Source: Sulfurovum sp. FS08-3 (lineage in GTDB: Bacteria; Campylobacterota; Campylobacteria; Campylobacterales; Sulfurovaceae). From it: a DNA stretch of 39,797 nucleotides. The translations under genes were made by a program, and so were the position numbers. The notes under the pieces were generated by a model. It made no database searches, was not told the DNA's origin, and worked only from the letters and a program-made list of their open reading frames with translations. Below are positions 25,576-33,893 of this stretch, one piece after another. How positions within the stretch are numbered: position 1 is the stretch's first letter; every line of letters starts with the position of its first letter. The stretch covers positions 1 to 39,797 of the forward strand of contig JQIS01000006.1 in assembly GCA_000830175.1 (NCBI GenBank), in the 5' to 3' direction.

Positions 25576-26190
25576 TTATATCGAAATATCACCGTAGCCT
25601 GTGATTTGACCCTTTTTAATGCCTTGTTGCATAAGCAAATCACTATCTTGGACAAAGACGTTGTACCCTTGGGTGCATTGCAAATAGAGCCACTGTTCGG
25701 GATTGGGAAGTGCGGGGCTTTGGTTGATACGTTTAAAAATTTGCGGATTGTCTTCAAAAACGGTTGATAGAAACTCCACTGTAACCTCTTGCGATTGACT
25801 GGGGCTAAAAATACCGTGTGAGTAGCCCTCTGCTGCGTAGGAGACGTACAAAATTTTATCTCCTACTCTCATATCTATCTTGACAGGATTAATGGTGTAA
25901 AAACCTATCAATGAGTTTGGCTCTTTTGCCCATGGGTGGTAGAGACCGTTTTTGACTTCACACGGTTTACTATCCTTTTTGGTTCGTAAAGAGGGGTATC
26001 CCTCTATCGTCGTGAAGCCTTTGGCGTGAGCGTTGATATTGATGACAGGAGAGGGGTACTCCGAAGCCCAAAATGGGGTGGCTATTTGATGATAGACGTT
26101 ACCGTTTCGTTCCACATCAATAGGATAGGGTTTGCTCTCTTGTGCAAAAGAGAGTCCAAAAAGTGTCAAATAGAGTAGTGCTAAACGCAT
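25576..26190 (-). CDS. Exported protein of unknown function
   Basis: Protein of 204 residues with a signal peptide (about 1-16, ending LSFAQ). The rest is soluble and beta-rich; two cysteines (CEVKNG and LQCTQG) could pair in the periplasm. I recognise no family. It ends in a short Gly/Ile stretch. Single gene upstream of a possible terminator; htpX lies before it on the same strand with 47 bases between. Confidence 0.7.
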   Translation of the reverse strand: MRLALLYLTLFGLSFAQESKPYPIDVERNGNVYHQIATPFWASEYPSPVININAHAKGFTTIEGYPSLRTKKDSKPCEVKNGLYHPWAKEPNSLIGFYTINPVKIDMRVGDKILYVSYAAEGYSHGIFSPSQSQEVTVEFLSTVFEDNPQIFKRINQSPALPNPEQWLYLQCTQGYNVFVQDSDLLMQQGIKKGQITGYGDISI

Positions 26191-26237
26191 GATTGTTGCT
26201 CCTTTTTGGTTTATTATAGCATATTTTAGAGACTATA

Positions 26238-27059
26238 CTACATCTTATATTTCAACGCCTCCAACCTCCTAATGCGTTCATCGGTAGAGGGGTGGGTGCT
26301 AAAGAGGGATTTGAAATCCACGCCTTTTAGGGGATTGATGATAAACATGTGGGCATCTTGGGGTTTGGCATTGTGGAGAGCGTAGTTTTGGGCGTAGTTT
26401 TCGATACGCAACAGAGCGTTTTGCAAATGACTCGGATCGCCTACAAGTTTCGCAGCCCCCTCATCTGCCATATACTCTCGGCTTCGACTGATGCTAAGCT
26501 GAATAATGGTCGCCGCAATAGGCAAAAGTAGCATCAAAAGTATCATCACGATAGGATTGGAGTTTCGGTTGGAGTTGCCAAATTGAACCATACTTGCAAC
26601 CCACGCTATGGCTCCAGCGATAGAAGCCGCAACCGTGCCTACCAATATATCGTAGTGCTTGACGTGCGAAAGCTCATGTGCTAATACCGCTTCGATTTCA
26701 TCGGGATTGAGAACTTTGAGCAGTCCATTTGTCACGGCAATGGCGGCGTTGTTGGGGTTGCGTCCTGTAGCAAAGGCATTGGGTACGCCATCATTGATAA
26801 TATAGACCTTTGGCATGGGCAAGTTGGCTTTTTGGGTGAGTCTTGCAACTTTATCATAAATAGGATGGGTTGCCTCAATCAGTTGAGCATCGTAGTGCGA
26901 AAGTACCTGTTTGTCTGAAAAGTAGTAGGCATAAAAGTTCATACCCCCTGCCAAAAGCAACGCCATCATCGCCCCACCACTCCCCGCAAGTGCAAAACCC
27001 ACAAAGACAAAAACCACCGACATAAAAACAAGTAAAAAAAGAGTCTTGAGTTGCTCCAT
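26238..27059 (-). CDS. htpX: Membrane zinc metalloprotease HtpX (M48)
   Basis: Quality-control protease of the inner membrane. The 273-residue protein has two N-terminal membrane helices (about 5-45), the zinc motif HELSH at 128-132, two further hydrophobic segments (about 138-155 and 166-185), then the third ligand in [11 protein letters not shown] and the C-terminal [16 protein letters not shown] block usual for HtpX. Length is a little short of the E. coli protein but normal for the family. Confidence 0.95.
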   Translation of the reverse strand: MEQLKTLFLLVFMSVVFVFVGFALAGSGGAMMALLLAGGMNFYAYYFSDKQVLSHYDAQLIEATHPIYDKVARLTQKANLPMPKVYIINDGVPNAFATGRNPNNAAIAVTNGLLKVLNPDEIEAVLAHELSHVKHYDILVGTVAASIAGAIAWVASMVQFGNSNRNSNPIVMILLMLLLPIAATIIQLSISRSREYMADEGAAKLVGDPSHLQNALLRIENYAQNYALHNAKPQDAHMFIINPLKGVDFKSLFSTHPSTDERIRRLEALKYKM

Positions 27060-27120
27060 AAATCTATCTCCTTTTTGTGAAAATTTTACTACAAAAGCGT
27101 AAATGGCTACATCGTTTTTT

Positions 27121-27136
27121 ACACCCTAGGGGTGTG
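27121..27136. other. Palindrome between the KAP NTPase gene and htpX
   Basis: Short dyad acaccc-tag-gggtgt preceded by six Ts on the plus strand. It lies about 40 bases after the NTPase stop and about 60-75 bases before the htpX start. It could be an htpX operator or a weak terminator. On the minus strand no U-tract follows. Confidence 0.4.
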
Positions 27137-27176
27137 TATTCATGGAGTGAAAGAGTTTCGTCCATTCGAGTTTATG

Positions 27177-29888
27177 CTAAATTACCGAAACCATATTAGC
27201 CACATATTTCAACTCTGTAAAAATTTTCTCATCATTAATGTCAGATGAAAAATCTTCAATGGAATTATTATTTGTTACATGTATTAAAATATCTATGAGA
27301 AGTTTTCCATTTTCTTCATTGTCTTTCCAACCATTTGACAATCCTTTGTCTTTCAATCGGATATAAAATAACTGTTTCATGATTAAATATTTATAATAAA
27401 AAATTCTAATTTTTCTTGGTGTATTATTTTGTAAGTTTTGTAAAGTTTTTATCATATACACTCGTTCAAAATAAGTTATATTTTCTTTAGTCTCTGGTGG
27501 TTGTGGTGGTGTGGGTTTTGAAAGTGTGTCATCATCTTCTTTGGAATTTATCTCATTGGATTTATCTTTAGAATTCGTTTCGATAGGTTCTTTTTGAGGA
27601 TTTGGTTCGCTAGATTTTTCTTCTTTAGAATCCGTTTCGCTAGGCTTAGGAGATGAAGGTTTAAGTTCAATAAGTGGTTCACCTAAGTTATTTTCGTTTT
27701 GTTTTTCATCTGAAGTCCCATCAATAATATCTTCAATAATTTTTTCGTGTTCAGTAGGTTCTATTTTGGGTAAAAATGTTTCCAAAAACTCGCCAACTTC
27801 AGTATCATTTAAACTATCAAGTTTCAAACCAATGATAAAAATTTTCTCCAAATACTCTTGAAATACTAAATCAATTTCGTTGTCACCTAGTTGAGAATAT
27901 TTATGCTTGATAGCTTTAATCAATATTTTTTCATCAATAGCCGTAATGATAATGAGTCGATTGTGTATTTCGCTATTATCAAGTATCACACGAAGACCAT
28001 CAATAATATTAACAATCTGCTCAATATGGCATCTATCTATATCATCCACAAAGAGTACAATTTTTTCATTTTTATTGGGTATAGGTATCCATGTTTTTAA
28101 TAGATTTGTCAATTCATTTTCAATATCTGCTTGAAATCCCAAATAGTCATTATAGTTTTTATGTGAAAAATATTTATGGTAGAGGTCTATTGCAGATTTT
28201 TGATGCTTCATATAAAAAAGTACTACCTTAATCAAAACTATAAAACCAAATGTACCAATTAAAAATGTTAGAAGCTCCAATTTATTTACAATAAAAACCC
28301 AACCAAATGAAACTAATATTATGAATCCAAAAACTACAAGTGGAGTGCTTTGGTGTTTGGTGTAGTTGATTTTAAATGTTTTTATAGTCCGACTATATGA
28401 ATTTTCTATCGCTACTATTAATCCATTCCATTTTTGAAATAAATAACTCTTTTTTTCACTCTTTAATTTTGACAACCAAGTTTTTTCATTATCATTTTTT
28501 TGAAAATATACATTAGTGAATGTCTCATAAAGGTATGCCCAAGAGGCTTTTGTGTCTTGATATTTCCACGCTGAGAATACTACTCGTTTATAGTTTGTTC
28601 TTTCAAGTTGCAATGATTCCCAAGTCTTTTCTGCCAAGTAAGTCTTTCCTCTGCCCCATTTGCCAAATATACCTATCATCATACCGCTATCATCTGCTTG
28701 ATTGGCTATTACAGATGCCAATGTATTAGCAATGCTTTGTACACCCAACACGGGTTTAATTTCAGATTTTTTTGTAATTTTTATATCACATTGAGCATTT
28801 ATGTACTTTTCATATTGTGTAGCCCGTAACTCATTTAGTATTTCTTGAGCATTTTCTTTGTTGTTCATAAGCTCATAAAGATTGATTAAGCCAATACGAG
28901 TTTGTCTAGCATCTGGATGGGTTCGATTGAGTACTTTTTTCCTAATCTCTAAAGATTTTTTGTAATATTCTAAAGCCTTTTGATAATTATTTATCTTTTT
29001 GTAGAGTTCTGCTAAATTATCATAGCTTGTTGCAGTAGATGGGTGTTCAGAGCCTAGAATTTCTTCATATATAGTAAGTGACTTTTTATAAAAATCCAAT
29101 GCCTCCTTATGCTTCCCTTGGGCATAACAAACCGCTCCTAGATTATTGTAGCTTGTAGCGGTATCAGGGTGCTTTATGCCCAAAACTTCTTCTCGTATAG
29201 CAAGAGACTTTTGAAAATACTCCAATGCCTCTTGATGCTTTCCTTGGGCTTGATAAACCATTCCGATATTATTGTAGCTTGTGGCAGTAGAGGGGTGCTT
29301 TATACTCAAAACTTTTTCATTTATAAGAACGGATTGTTCTAGCCACAAGAGAGCTTTGGAGTATTCGCCTAAAAACCCATAAATATTTCCCAATCTTTCA
29401 TATAAATTAGCTACTGTTTCATCTGGAATCCCTAGTCTCTTCATACTTATCGCTACGCTTTCAAAGTAGCCCAAATCTTCTCGCACATCATTTGCAGTTT
29501 GGGCATCGGCACTGTTATCGATACGGGCGGTGAAATACTCTACCATTTTTTGAAGCGTTGAGTAGGCGGGGGTGTAATTAGCCCAAATATACTCTTTAAT
29601 GATTTGATGGAGTTTGTAGTCCCCATTTGACTCTATCAGCCATCCATTAGCGATAAGCTCATTCAATTGCTCTTTGTTTTGGCATACCAAAAACTCATAA
29701 AGCTTATCAAAGGGTATTTCAATAGATGGCAATAGGGTAAACTTTTGGAGGAGTGTAAGTATCTCTGGGTTTTGTAAAATCTTATCACTAGCAAATAGCT
29801 CATTTAGTAGATGGTTAAAGCTCTCTTCTCTATCTTTTTTTGATAGTTGCAAACTCACCTTTGCTAAACTTCTCCAAAAGGCTTTCAA
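27177..29888 (-). CDS. TPR-KAP P-loop NTPase part of a split STAND protein
   Basis: Frame of 903 codons. In order: winged-helix-like segment (about 20-110), tetratricopeptide repeats of the Nephrocystin/kinesin-light-chain type (about 160-370; repeated ATSYNN and A-L-x-x-x-x-x-S-L blocks), then a KAP NTPase domain. KAP features: Walker A GIFGKWGRGKT near residue 410, two membrane helices near 515-562, Walker B LFVDDIDRC near 614. An acidic Ser/Pro/Lys-rich insert occupies about 730-800. KAP NTPases have membrane segments nested in the P-loop domain, as here. The frame has no own ribosome binding site; its true N-terminus is the NB-ARC frame upstream, joined by removing one A from an A7 tract. 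Annotating it as a separate gene is probably wrong. Confidence 0.85.
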   Translation of the reverse strand: MKAFWRSLAKVSLQLSKKDREESFNHLLNELFASDKILQNPEILTLLQKFTLLPSIEIPFDKLYEFLVCQNKEQLNELIANGWLIESNGDYKLHQIIKEYIWANYTPAYSTLQKMVEYFTARIDNSADAQTANDVREDLGYFESVAISMKRLGIPDETVANLYERLGNIYGFLGEYSKALLWLEQSVLINEKVLSIKHPSTATSYNNIGMVYQAQGKHQEALEYFQKSLAIREEVLGIKHPDTATSYNNLGAVCYAQGKHKEALDFYKKSLTIYEEILGSEHPSTATSYDNLAELYKKINNYQKALEYYKKSLEIRKKVLNRTHPDARQTRIGLINLYELMNNKENAQEILNELRATQYEKYINAQCDIKITKKSEIKPVLGVQSIANTLASVIANQADDSGMMIGIFGKWGRGKTYLAEKTWESLQLERTNYKRVVFSAWKYQDTKASWAYLYETFTNVYFQKNDNEKTWLSKLKSEKKSYLFQKWNGLIVAIENSYSRTIKTFKINYTKHQSTPLVVFGFIILVSFGWVFIVNKLELLTFLIGTFGFIVLIKVVLFYMKHQKSAIDLYHKYFSHKNYNDYLGFQADIENELTNLLKTWIPIPNKNEKIVLFVDDIDRCHIEQIVNIIDGLRVILDNSEIHNRLIIITAIDEKILIKAIKHKYSQLGDNEIDLVFQEYLEKIFIIGLKLDSLNDTEVGEFLETFLPKIEPTEHEKIIEDIIDGTSDEKQNENNLGEPLIELKPSSPKPSETDSKEEKSSEPNPQKEPIETNSKDKSNEINSKEDDDTLSKPTPPQPPETKENITYFERVYMIKTLQNLQNNTPRKIRIFYYKYLIMKQLFYIRLKDKGLSNGWKDNEENGKLLIDILIHVTNNNSIEDFSSDINDEKIFTELKYVANMVSVI

Positions 29889-30663
29889 GTGTGAGAGTAT
29901 GTTTGTGATTGGCTAGAGTCTTGGCGGTTTTTTCGATAAATAGCGTATGATTATCAAGATAGGCTAATATCTTATCGACTTTGTCTAATTCATCGGTTGG
30001 AAAGTGTTTAGTAAATAGCTCCCTTGCATCTTTTTGATTCATAGTGTCAAGGTGGTATTGTGGGATATTCTCAATCTTTTGGCGTGAGGTAAAGAGAATT
30101 TTAAATCCATTGTTTTTAAGAGTCATTAAGGTATTCATTTCATCGAGTTGATTATCCATCTTTTCGACATCATCAATAATGAGGAGTTTTTTACCTTTTA
30201 ATTTTTGAAGTTTGTCCATTATCTCCGCAAACAAATCATCAAACTCTTCAGATTGCAAATTGAGTGAAGCAGAAAAAGCAGAAGCGAGGCTTAACTTAAT
30301 ATCTTCATTGACTTGTACAAAACCGTAGTAGTCGTAGTTGTCTTTGTTTTGATTGAGGTAATAGGATGCCAATGTGCTTTTACCAATCCCACCAATACCA
30401 TTGAGTAGCAGTAGCGTAGAGTTTTGATTGAGCAATTCATCAACTTTTTGAAGCTCCTCTTTTCGCCCTACGAAGTCTGTGTGATAACCCAAAAATGGCG
30501 TGAGAATTTTTGGTACTCTTCTAGGTGGTTCAAAGTTAATAATTGTTTGATTTCCACCAATATTATCACCACCTCCTGAATGGGTTAGTGTAATACTATT
30601 CTTGTTGCCCGTATTTACTATGCCACTATTACTACCACGAATCCTTATGCCTTTATCACCCAT
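29830..30663 (-). CDS. NB-ARC (STAND) NTPase part of the split protein
   Basis: Frame of 277 codons from the ATG at 30663. That start fits AAGG seven bases upstream; the in-frame ATG at 30678 is nearly at the expected transcript start. Residues 1-50 are a Gly/Asn/Thr-rich stretch (SGIVNTGNKNSITLTHSGGG) seen at the N-terminus of several STAND proteins. The NB-ARC domain follows: GRKEEL, Walker A GIGGIGKSTLASYY near 88-101, Walker B KLLIIDDVE, and the sensor block ILFTSRQ. The frame stops at TAG 29830-29832 right after an A7 tract (29835-29841). With six As it would continue as GEFATIKKDREESF into the TPR-KAP frame, giving about 1160 residues. Confidence 0.85.
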   Translation of the reverse strand: MGDKGIRIRGSNSGIVNTGNKNSITLTHSGGGDNIGGNQTIINFEPPRRVPKILTPFLGYHTDFVGRKEELQKVDELLNQNSTLLLLNGIGGIGKSTLASYYLNQNKDNYDYYGFVQVNEDIKLSLASAFSASLNLQSEEFDDLFAEIMDKLQKLKGKKLLIIDDVEKMDNQLDEMNTLMTLKNNGFKILFTSRQKIENIPQYHLDTMNQKDARELFTKHFPTDELDKVDKILAYLDNHTLFIEKTAKTLANHKHTLTLESLLEKFSKGEFATIKKR

Positions 30664-30692
30664 AATATAGCCTTGCATTTTATTGTTAAAAA

Positions 30693-30698
30693 ATTATA
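30693..30698 (-). promoter_or_regulatory. Probable -10 box for the STAND gene
   Basis: Reads TATAAT on the minus strand 29 bases before the ATG at 30663; supports that start rather than 30678. Confidence 0.45.
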
Positions 30699-30773
30699 TC
30701 TAAATTGATGCAAATTAGTTGTTTAGGAATTGTAATGAAAGTAAAAAACGATTTGATAAATCCATCTTGCATA

Positions 30774-30790
30774 CGGAACACTTATTGCAA
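30774..30790 (+). promoter_or_regulatory. Sigma54-like -24/-12 promoter for the nif operon
   Basis: GG at 30775-30776 and GC at 30787-30788 are separated by exactly ten bases. The -12 part is TTGCA, a full consensus match; the -24 part GGAACA differs from GGCACG at two positions. It lies 33 bases before the nifX ATG, the right distance, and sigma54/NifA control of nif operons is usual. No clear NifA activator site (TGT-N10-ACA) is seen upstream. Confidence 0.65.
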
Positions 30791-30822
30791 TACAAAGAGT
30801 AGATAAACACAAGGAGTTTTAT

Positions 30823-31221
30823 ATGGCTTCAACGATAAAAGTCACATCAAATGGTATGCAAGGCGGTAGTATTAAGGTTGCTTTTGCTACCAATGATAAT
30901 GAAAACATTGACGCACACTTTGGCAGTGCTAGGCAGTTTAATGTTTATGATATTTCGAGCGAGGGATCGCAGATTTCGGAGATTATCAAAATCGAAACCA
31001 AAGATACCGATAATACCGTAGCACTTCTCAAAGATATGGATATTGTCTATTTTATCAATATTGGTCCCACAGCGGCGGCGAAGATTATCAACAGTGGGAT
31101 TTTTCCTATCAAATACAAAGAGGTGGTATCAATTGATACCGAAGTGGAGAAGCTTATCGCTATGCTCAATACCAATCCGCCTCCCTTTATCAAAAAAATA
31201 TTAGCTAAAAAGGCAGCCTAA
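30823..31221 (+). CDS. nifX: NifX, FeMo-cofactor biosynthesis carrier
   Basis: Binds the FeMo-cofactor precursor between NifB/NifEN steps of nitrogenase assembly. The 132-residue protein has the NifX/NafY/NifB-C fold: IKVAFATNDNENIDAHFGSA with the conserved His, FNVYDI strand, VYFINIGPTAAAKI. AAGGAG lies 7 bases upstream. First gene of a plus-strand operon of seven nif-related genes; the stop shares a base with the next start. Confidence 0.93.
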   Translation: MASTIKVTSNGMQGGSIKVAFATNDNENIDAHFGSARQFNVYDISSEGSQISEIIKIETKDTDNTVALLKDMDIVYFINIGPTAAAKIINSGIFPIKYKEVVSIDTEVEKLIAMLNTNPPPFIKKILAKKAA

Positions 31222-31643
31222 TGGAGAATTTATTTGTCAAAACGCTTATTGGGCAAGTGCGTGCGTTGGATCAGTTTGGTACATGGGCAAACAAAGGCAA
31301 CGAAGAGATTTTGAACGAAAAATATGTCAAAACCAAAGAGGATCTCAAAAACATCCCCGTCATTGCCGATATTGATGAGCGACAAATCCAAGATATTCGC
31401 CTCATTTTTCAAGCCATTGCTTTGGCGTTTGAAACACGAACGGGCATTATGTGCAGTGTGGTCATGGAGATGAGTCACGAGGGATTTGGACGAGCGGTTG
31501 TGATTGCCGACAAAATTGTAGTACTCAATAAATTTTTTAAAGATGCCCATCGGTACTCCTTTAGAAGCTATGAGAAGCTAGTTGAAGAGGGCGATAAGAT
31601 GCTAGAGAGTGCCATAGCAATCTACGATGAGTACAAAAAATAG
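31221..31643 (+). CDS. NifX-associated protein, DUF269
   Basis: Protein of 140 residues of the family found next to nifX in most nif clusters. Visible family pattern: FVKTLIGQVRALDQFGTW at the N-terminus and a helical core (DIRLIFQAIALAFETRTG), with GFGRAVVIADKIVVLNK. Function in nitrogenase maturation is not known precisely. Starts on the last base of the nifX stop. Confidence 0.92.
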   Translation: MENLFVKTLIGQVRALDQFGTWANKGNEEILNEKYVKTKEDLKNIPVIADIDERQIQDIRLIFQAIALAFETRTGIMCSVVMEMSHEGFGRAVVIADKIVVLNKFFKDAHRYSFRSYEKLVEEGDKMLESAIAIYDEYKK

Positions 31644-31652
31644 GAGTTAAGT

Positions 31653-32168
31653 ATGAGCAAAATGGGAATTTTTGTAGGGACAGCGGGAGGTACTTCGATG
31701 AAAGTAGCCGATGCTTTGGTCGAGGCGTTTGATATTGATGAAAATGATGTCATTAATATGGAAGATGATTTTGATGATGTTGATCAGCTTTTGGAATACG
31801 ATGTGCTTTTTATCGGCAGTTCGACGTGGGGACAAGGTGATGTACACTTTAGCTGGGTTGATACGGTACTGGAAATTGAGGATGATGAGATCGACTTTGG
31901 CGGCAAAAAGGTAGCCTTTTTTGGTGCGGGAGATAGCAAAAAGCACGGCGAACACTTTTGCAGCGCACTAGGCAAACTCTACAAAACCTTTACCAAAGCA
32001 GGAGCAAAAGCAATCGGGGCAATCCCAAAAGAGGGCTATACCTATGAGTTTTCATTGGCTCAAAAGGGTGATAAGCTTGTCGGATGTGCGATAGATGAAC
32101 ACAACGAGAGCGACAAGACGCCTCAGCGTATTGAGATGTGGATAGAGAAGCTCAAAAACGAACTATAA
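31653..32168 (+). CDS. nifF: Flavodoxin, probably NifF (electron donor to nitrogenase)
   Basis: FMN electron carrier of 171 residues. N-terminal phosphate loop GTAGGTSMKVAD, FMN-binding loops GSSTWGQGDVHFSW and FGAGDSKKHGEHFC. The length and the long loop after strand 5 mark a long-chain flavodoxin. Placement inside the nif operon favours NifF, which passes electrons to NifH; a general flavodoxin FldA is the alternative. Confidence 0.9.
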   Translation: MSKMGIFVGTAGGTSMKVADALVEAFDIDENDVINMEDDFDDVDQLLEYDVLFIGSSTWGQGDVHFSWVDTVLEIEDDEIDFGGKKVAFFGAGDSKKHGEHFCSALGKLYKTFTKAGAKAIGAIPKEGYTYEFSLAQKGDKLVGCAIDEHNESDKTPQRIEMWIEKLKNEL

Positions 32169-32179
32169 AGGAATAGATT

Positions 32180-32521
32180 ATGCAAGTTGATAGCAAGTCT
32201 TTGGATGAATTTTACGATTTAACAGACGCTGAAGATTATTTTGAATTTTTTGAACTAGAGTACGATAAGAGTCTGGTCAATGTCAAACGGTTTCATATTC
32301 TCAAAGAGTACGGGACGATGATACGCACAGGATTTGAGAAGCTCAAAGGTCAAGAGGATAAACTTTTGGATTTTTTGAAATTTTCACTGCTCAAAGTTTA
32401 CGGCGACTTCAAAAACGGATACGCTCCAAGTGCGGCCGATGTGTGGGGAATGTTTGAGAATGGAAAACTTAGTGGGTGCATGAGCTGTACGCCCCAAGCG
32501 GGGAACAGTTGTGGCTGCTAA
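32180..32521 (+). CDS. nifW: NifW, nitrogenase-stabilising protein, with Cys-rich tail
   Basis: Protein of 113 residues. The core LTDAEDYFEFFELEYD and VNVKRFHILKEY correspond to the NifW signature (SAEDFFxFF then VVxVNRLHIL), a helper that interacts with the MoFe protein and is linked to oxygen protection. Unusual is the C-terminal tail: GCMSCTPQAGNSCGC, with four cysteines in fifteen residues, which I do not recall in proteobacterial NifW. The nifZ start lies inside the last codons. Confidence 0.85.
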   Translation: MQVDSKSLDEFYDLTDAEDYFEFFELEYDKSLVNVKRFHILKEYGTMIRTGFEKLKGQEDKLLDFLKFSLLKVYGDFKNGYAPSAADVWGMFENGKLSGCMSCTPQAGNSCGC

Positions 32522-32903
32522 AGCATTTAGTATAGACCCCAATATCATCCTACACGATAGCGTCACCGCCACACGAAGCGGTCGTGATGAGGAGGAGCCA
32601 AAGTTCAAAGAGGGTCAAAAGGTGCGTTTGGTGGAGGATATTGTCAATGATGGTACCTATCCTCATGCCCCTATTGGTACACTTATGATGCCAAAGGGAG
32701 AGGTTGGCTACATCAAAACCATGGGTGAGTTTTTGCAAGTGATTCGTGTCTATGAGGTGCATTTTGTGGGAAGTCAGATGGAAGTGGAGATTGTCGGGTG
32801 TAGAGAGCATGAGCTTGAGGCTATGGATGATGGGTGCGATGAAGATACGACCGAATCACCGCTCTTTCGCCAGATGATTGAAAAACGAAAAAAGCAACAG
32901 TAG
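32511..32903 (+). CDS. nifZ: NifZ, P-cluster maturation protein
   Basis: Assists formation of the second P-cluster of the MoFe protein. The 130-residue protein has the family pattern PKFKEGQKVRLVEDIVNDGT, then IGTLMMPKGEVGYIKTMGEF, VYEVHFVG and VGCREHEL. GTG start overlapping the nifW stop, with GGGGA at 32500-32504 inside nifW. An unusual 30-residue N-terminal extension precedes the core; a downstream start is possible. Confidence 0.88.
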   Translation: MAAKAFSIDPNIILHDSVTATRSGRDEEEPKFKEGQKVRLVEDIVNDGTYPHAPIGTLMMPKGEVGYIKTMGEFLQVIRVYEVHFVGSQMEVEIVGCREHELEAMDDGCDEDTTESPLFRQMIEKRKKQQ

Positions 32904-32950
32904 GTGCGATCATATCGCACAAAAAGAGTGTGTGACACGGTCACACCTAC
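32899..32950 (+). repeat. REP-like inverted pair between nifZ and ferredoxin
   Basis: GTAG (32899-32902) with hairpin gtgcgat-cat-atcgcac (32903-32919), then an opposing hairpin gtgtga / tcacac (32929-32946) ending CTAC (32947-32950). Same GTAG-hairpin...hairpin-CTAC plan as the REP pairs at 1224-2039, but different stem sequences. Confidence 0.7.
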
Positions 32951-33026
32951 AGTTGTTTCACAATTTCAAGAGAGTAAAAACGAGGTCAATGACCCAATCT
33001 TAAAATTAAAGGAGGAAAAATAAGAT

Positions 33027-33371
33027 ATGGCAAAAGTAATTTTTATGCATTTTAAAGAGGAGACCGATGGTGTCTATGATGCCAAAATTGGTGAACCGCT
33101 TGTACGACTTGCAAAAGAAAAAGGTATTCCACTTCCGCTAGAGTGTGAAGATGGAAAGTGCGGTAGCTGTTTGGTGAGAATTGAATCGCTTGAAAAAGAG
33201 GAGCCTACAAGCTATATGGAAGATATGGAGCTTGATAAGCTTGTCGAACTAGGAGCAATTACCGCCAAAGAGGCAAACACCTGCCAACAATTTACCGTAG
33301 CACCCAAAATAAGATTGGCGTGTCAAACGCTTGTCAAGGGTGATATTTTGGTAAAGCCTTATAGGGGTTAA
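33027..33371 (+). CDS. 2Fe-2S ferredoxin (nif-associated), first copy
   Basis: Protein of 114 residues with a plant-type 2Fe-2S fold: CEDGKCGSC (Cys40, Cys45, Cys48) and the fourth ligand Cys99 in RLACQT. An extra Cys86 lies in an inserted helical segment (about 55-90) also present in FeSII/Shethna-type ferredoxins. GGAGG and a 10-base spacer precede the ATG. Position suggests electron transfer to nitrogenase or its assembly or protection, as with FeSII-type proteins; which of these is not resolvable. Confidence 0.9.
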   Translation: MAKVIFMHFKEETDGVYDAKIGEPLVRLAKEKGIPLPLECEDGKCGSCLVRIESLEKEEPTSYMEDMELDKLVELGAITAKEANTCQQFTVAPKIRLACQTLVKGDILVKPYRG

Positions 33372-33383
33372 GCATTTAATTTT

Positions 33384-33404
33384 GTAGGTATGACCGTGTC
33401 ACAC
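33384..33404 (+). repeat. Single REP-like element between the ferredoxin genes
   Basis: GTAG followed by hairpin gtatgac-cgt-gtcacac with one mismatch. Nearly the same as the minus-strand reading of 32929-32950 (gtaggtgtgaaccgtgtca), so it belongs to the same REP subfamily. Confidence 0.6.
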
Positions 33405-33407
33405 TAT

Positions 33408-33522
33408 GGAATTGATTACAATCTCTTGCCTTGTATCAAGGAGAGTTCTTTTTGTTCTCTTGCCAAAGGCAAAGCTTTAGTGAGAGGAATTGATATAAGG
33501 CTTTGCCTTGTATCAAGGAGAG
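33408..33522 (+). repeat. Direct repeat pair with palindromic core between ferredoxin genes
   Basis: Two units of about 37 bp (33408-33445 and 33486-33522) share ggaattgat at the start and gccttgtatcaaggagag at the end (33428-33445 and 33505-33522). The core ccttg-tat-caagg is a small hairpin. A third hairpin ttgcc-aaa-ggcaa lies between. The 3' unit also carries aaggctttgcctt, found again at 7539-7551. No gene is supported here. Confidence 0.6.
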
Positions 33523-33558
33523 ATATTTTAAATAAAAAAAAGAAGGAGAAAATTAAAC

Positions 33559-33870
33559 ATGACAACAAGAGTTGAAATTATCAATGATTTTTTGGCTATT
33601 AATGTAAAAGAGGGAAGCACCATTCAAGACATCGTCGAAGCGAGTGGTTCGGCATTGCCATTTGGCTGTAGAGACGGTGAGTGCGGTACGTGTATCGTCG
33701 AAGTTGAACAAGGTATGGAGTTTATGTCTCCCAAGACCGACAAAGAGATCAAAGTACTCAAAGAGATCTGTTCAGGGACCTGCACACCCAACTCCAGACT
33801 CTCATGCCAAATGAAAATCGCCAAACCCAACGGCGTAGGTCATTTACTGGTTCCATGGGTTACATTATAG
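33559..33870 (+). CDS. 2Fe-2S ferredoxin (nif-associated), second copy
   Basis: Protein of 103 residues, plant-type 2Fe-2S ferredoxin: CRDGECGTC (Cys37, Cys42, Cys45) and Cys83 in RLSCQM. Two more cysteines (Cys71, Cys75 in CSGTC) lie in the inserted segment. AAGGAG precedes the ATG with a suitable spacing. A distant paralogue of the upstream ferredoxin; last gene of the nif run in this window, before a convergent small gene. Confidence 0.9.
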   Translation: MTTRVEIINDFLAINVKEGSTIQDIVEASGSALPFGCRDGECGTCIVEVEQGMEFMSPKTDKEIKVLKEICSGTCTPNSRLSCQMKIAKPNGVGHLLVPWVTL

Positions 33871-33893
33871 CATATTTAGGAGGAGCTAACCGA

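Noticed and set aside
27121-27136. Terminator of the KAP NTPase gene
   Set aside because: The stem is followed by As, not Ts, on the minus strand; kept only as an unexplained palindrome.
33390-33575. 61-codon ORF between the two ferredoxin genes
   Set aside because: It runs across a REP-like hairpin and a direct repeat and has no ribosome binding site.
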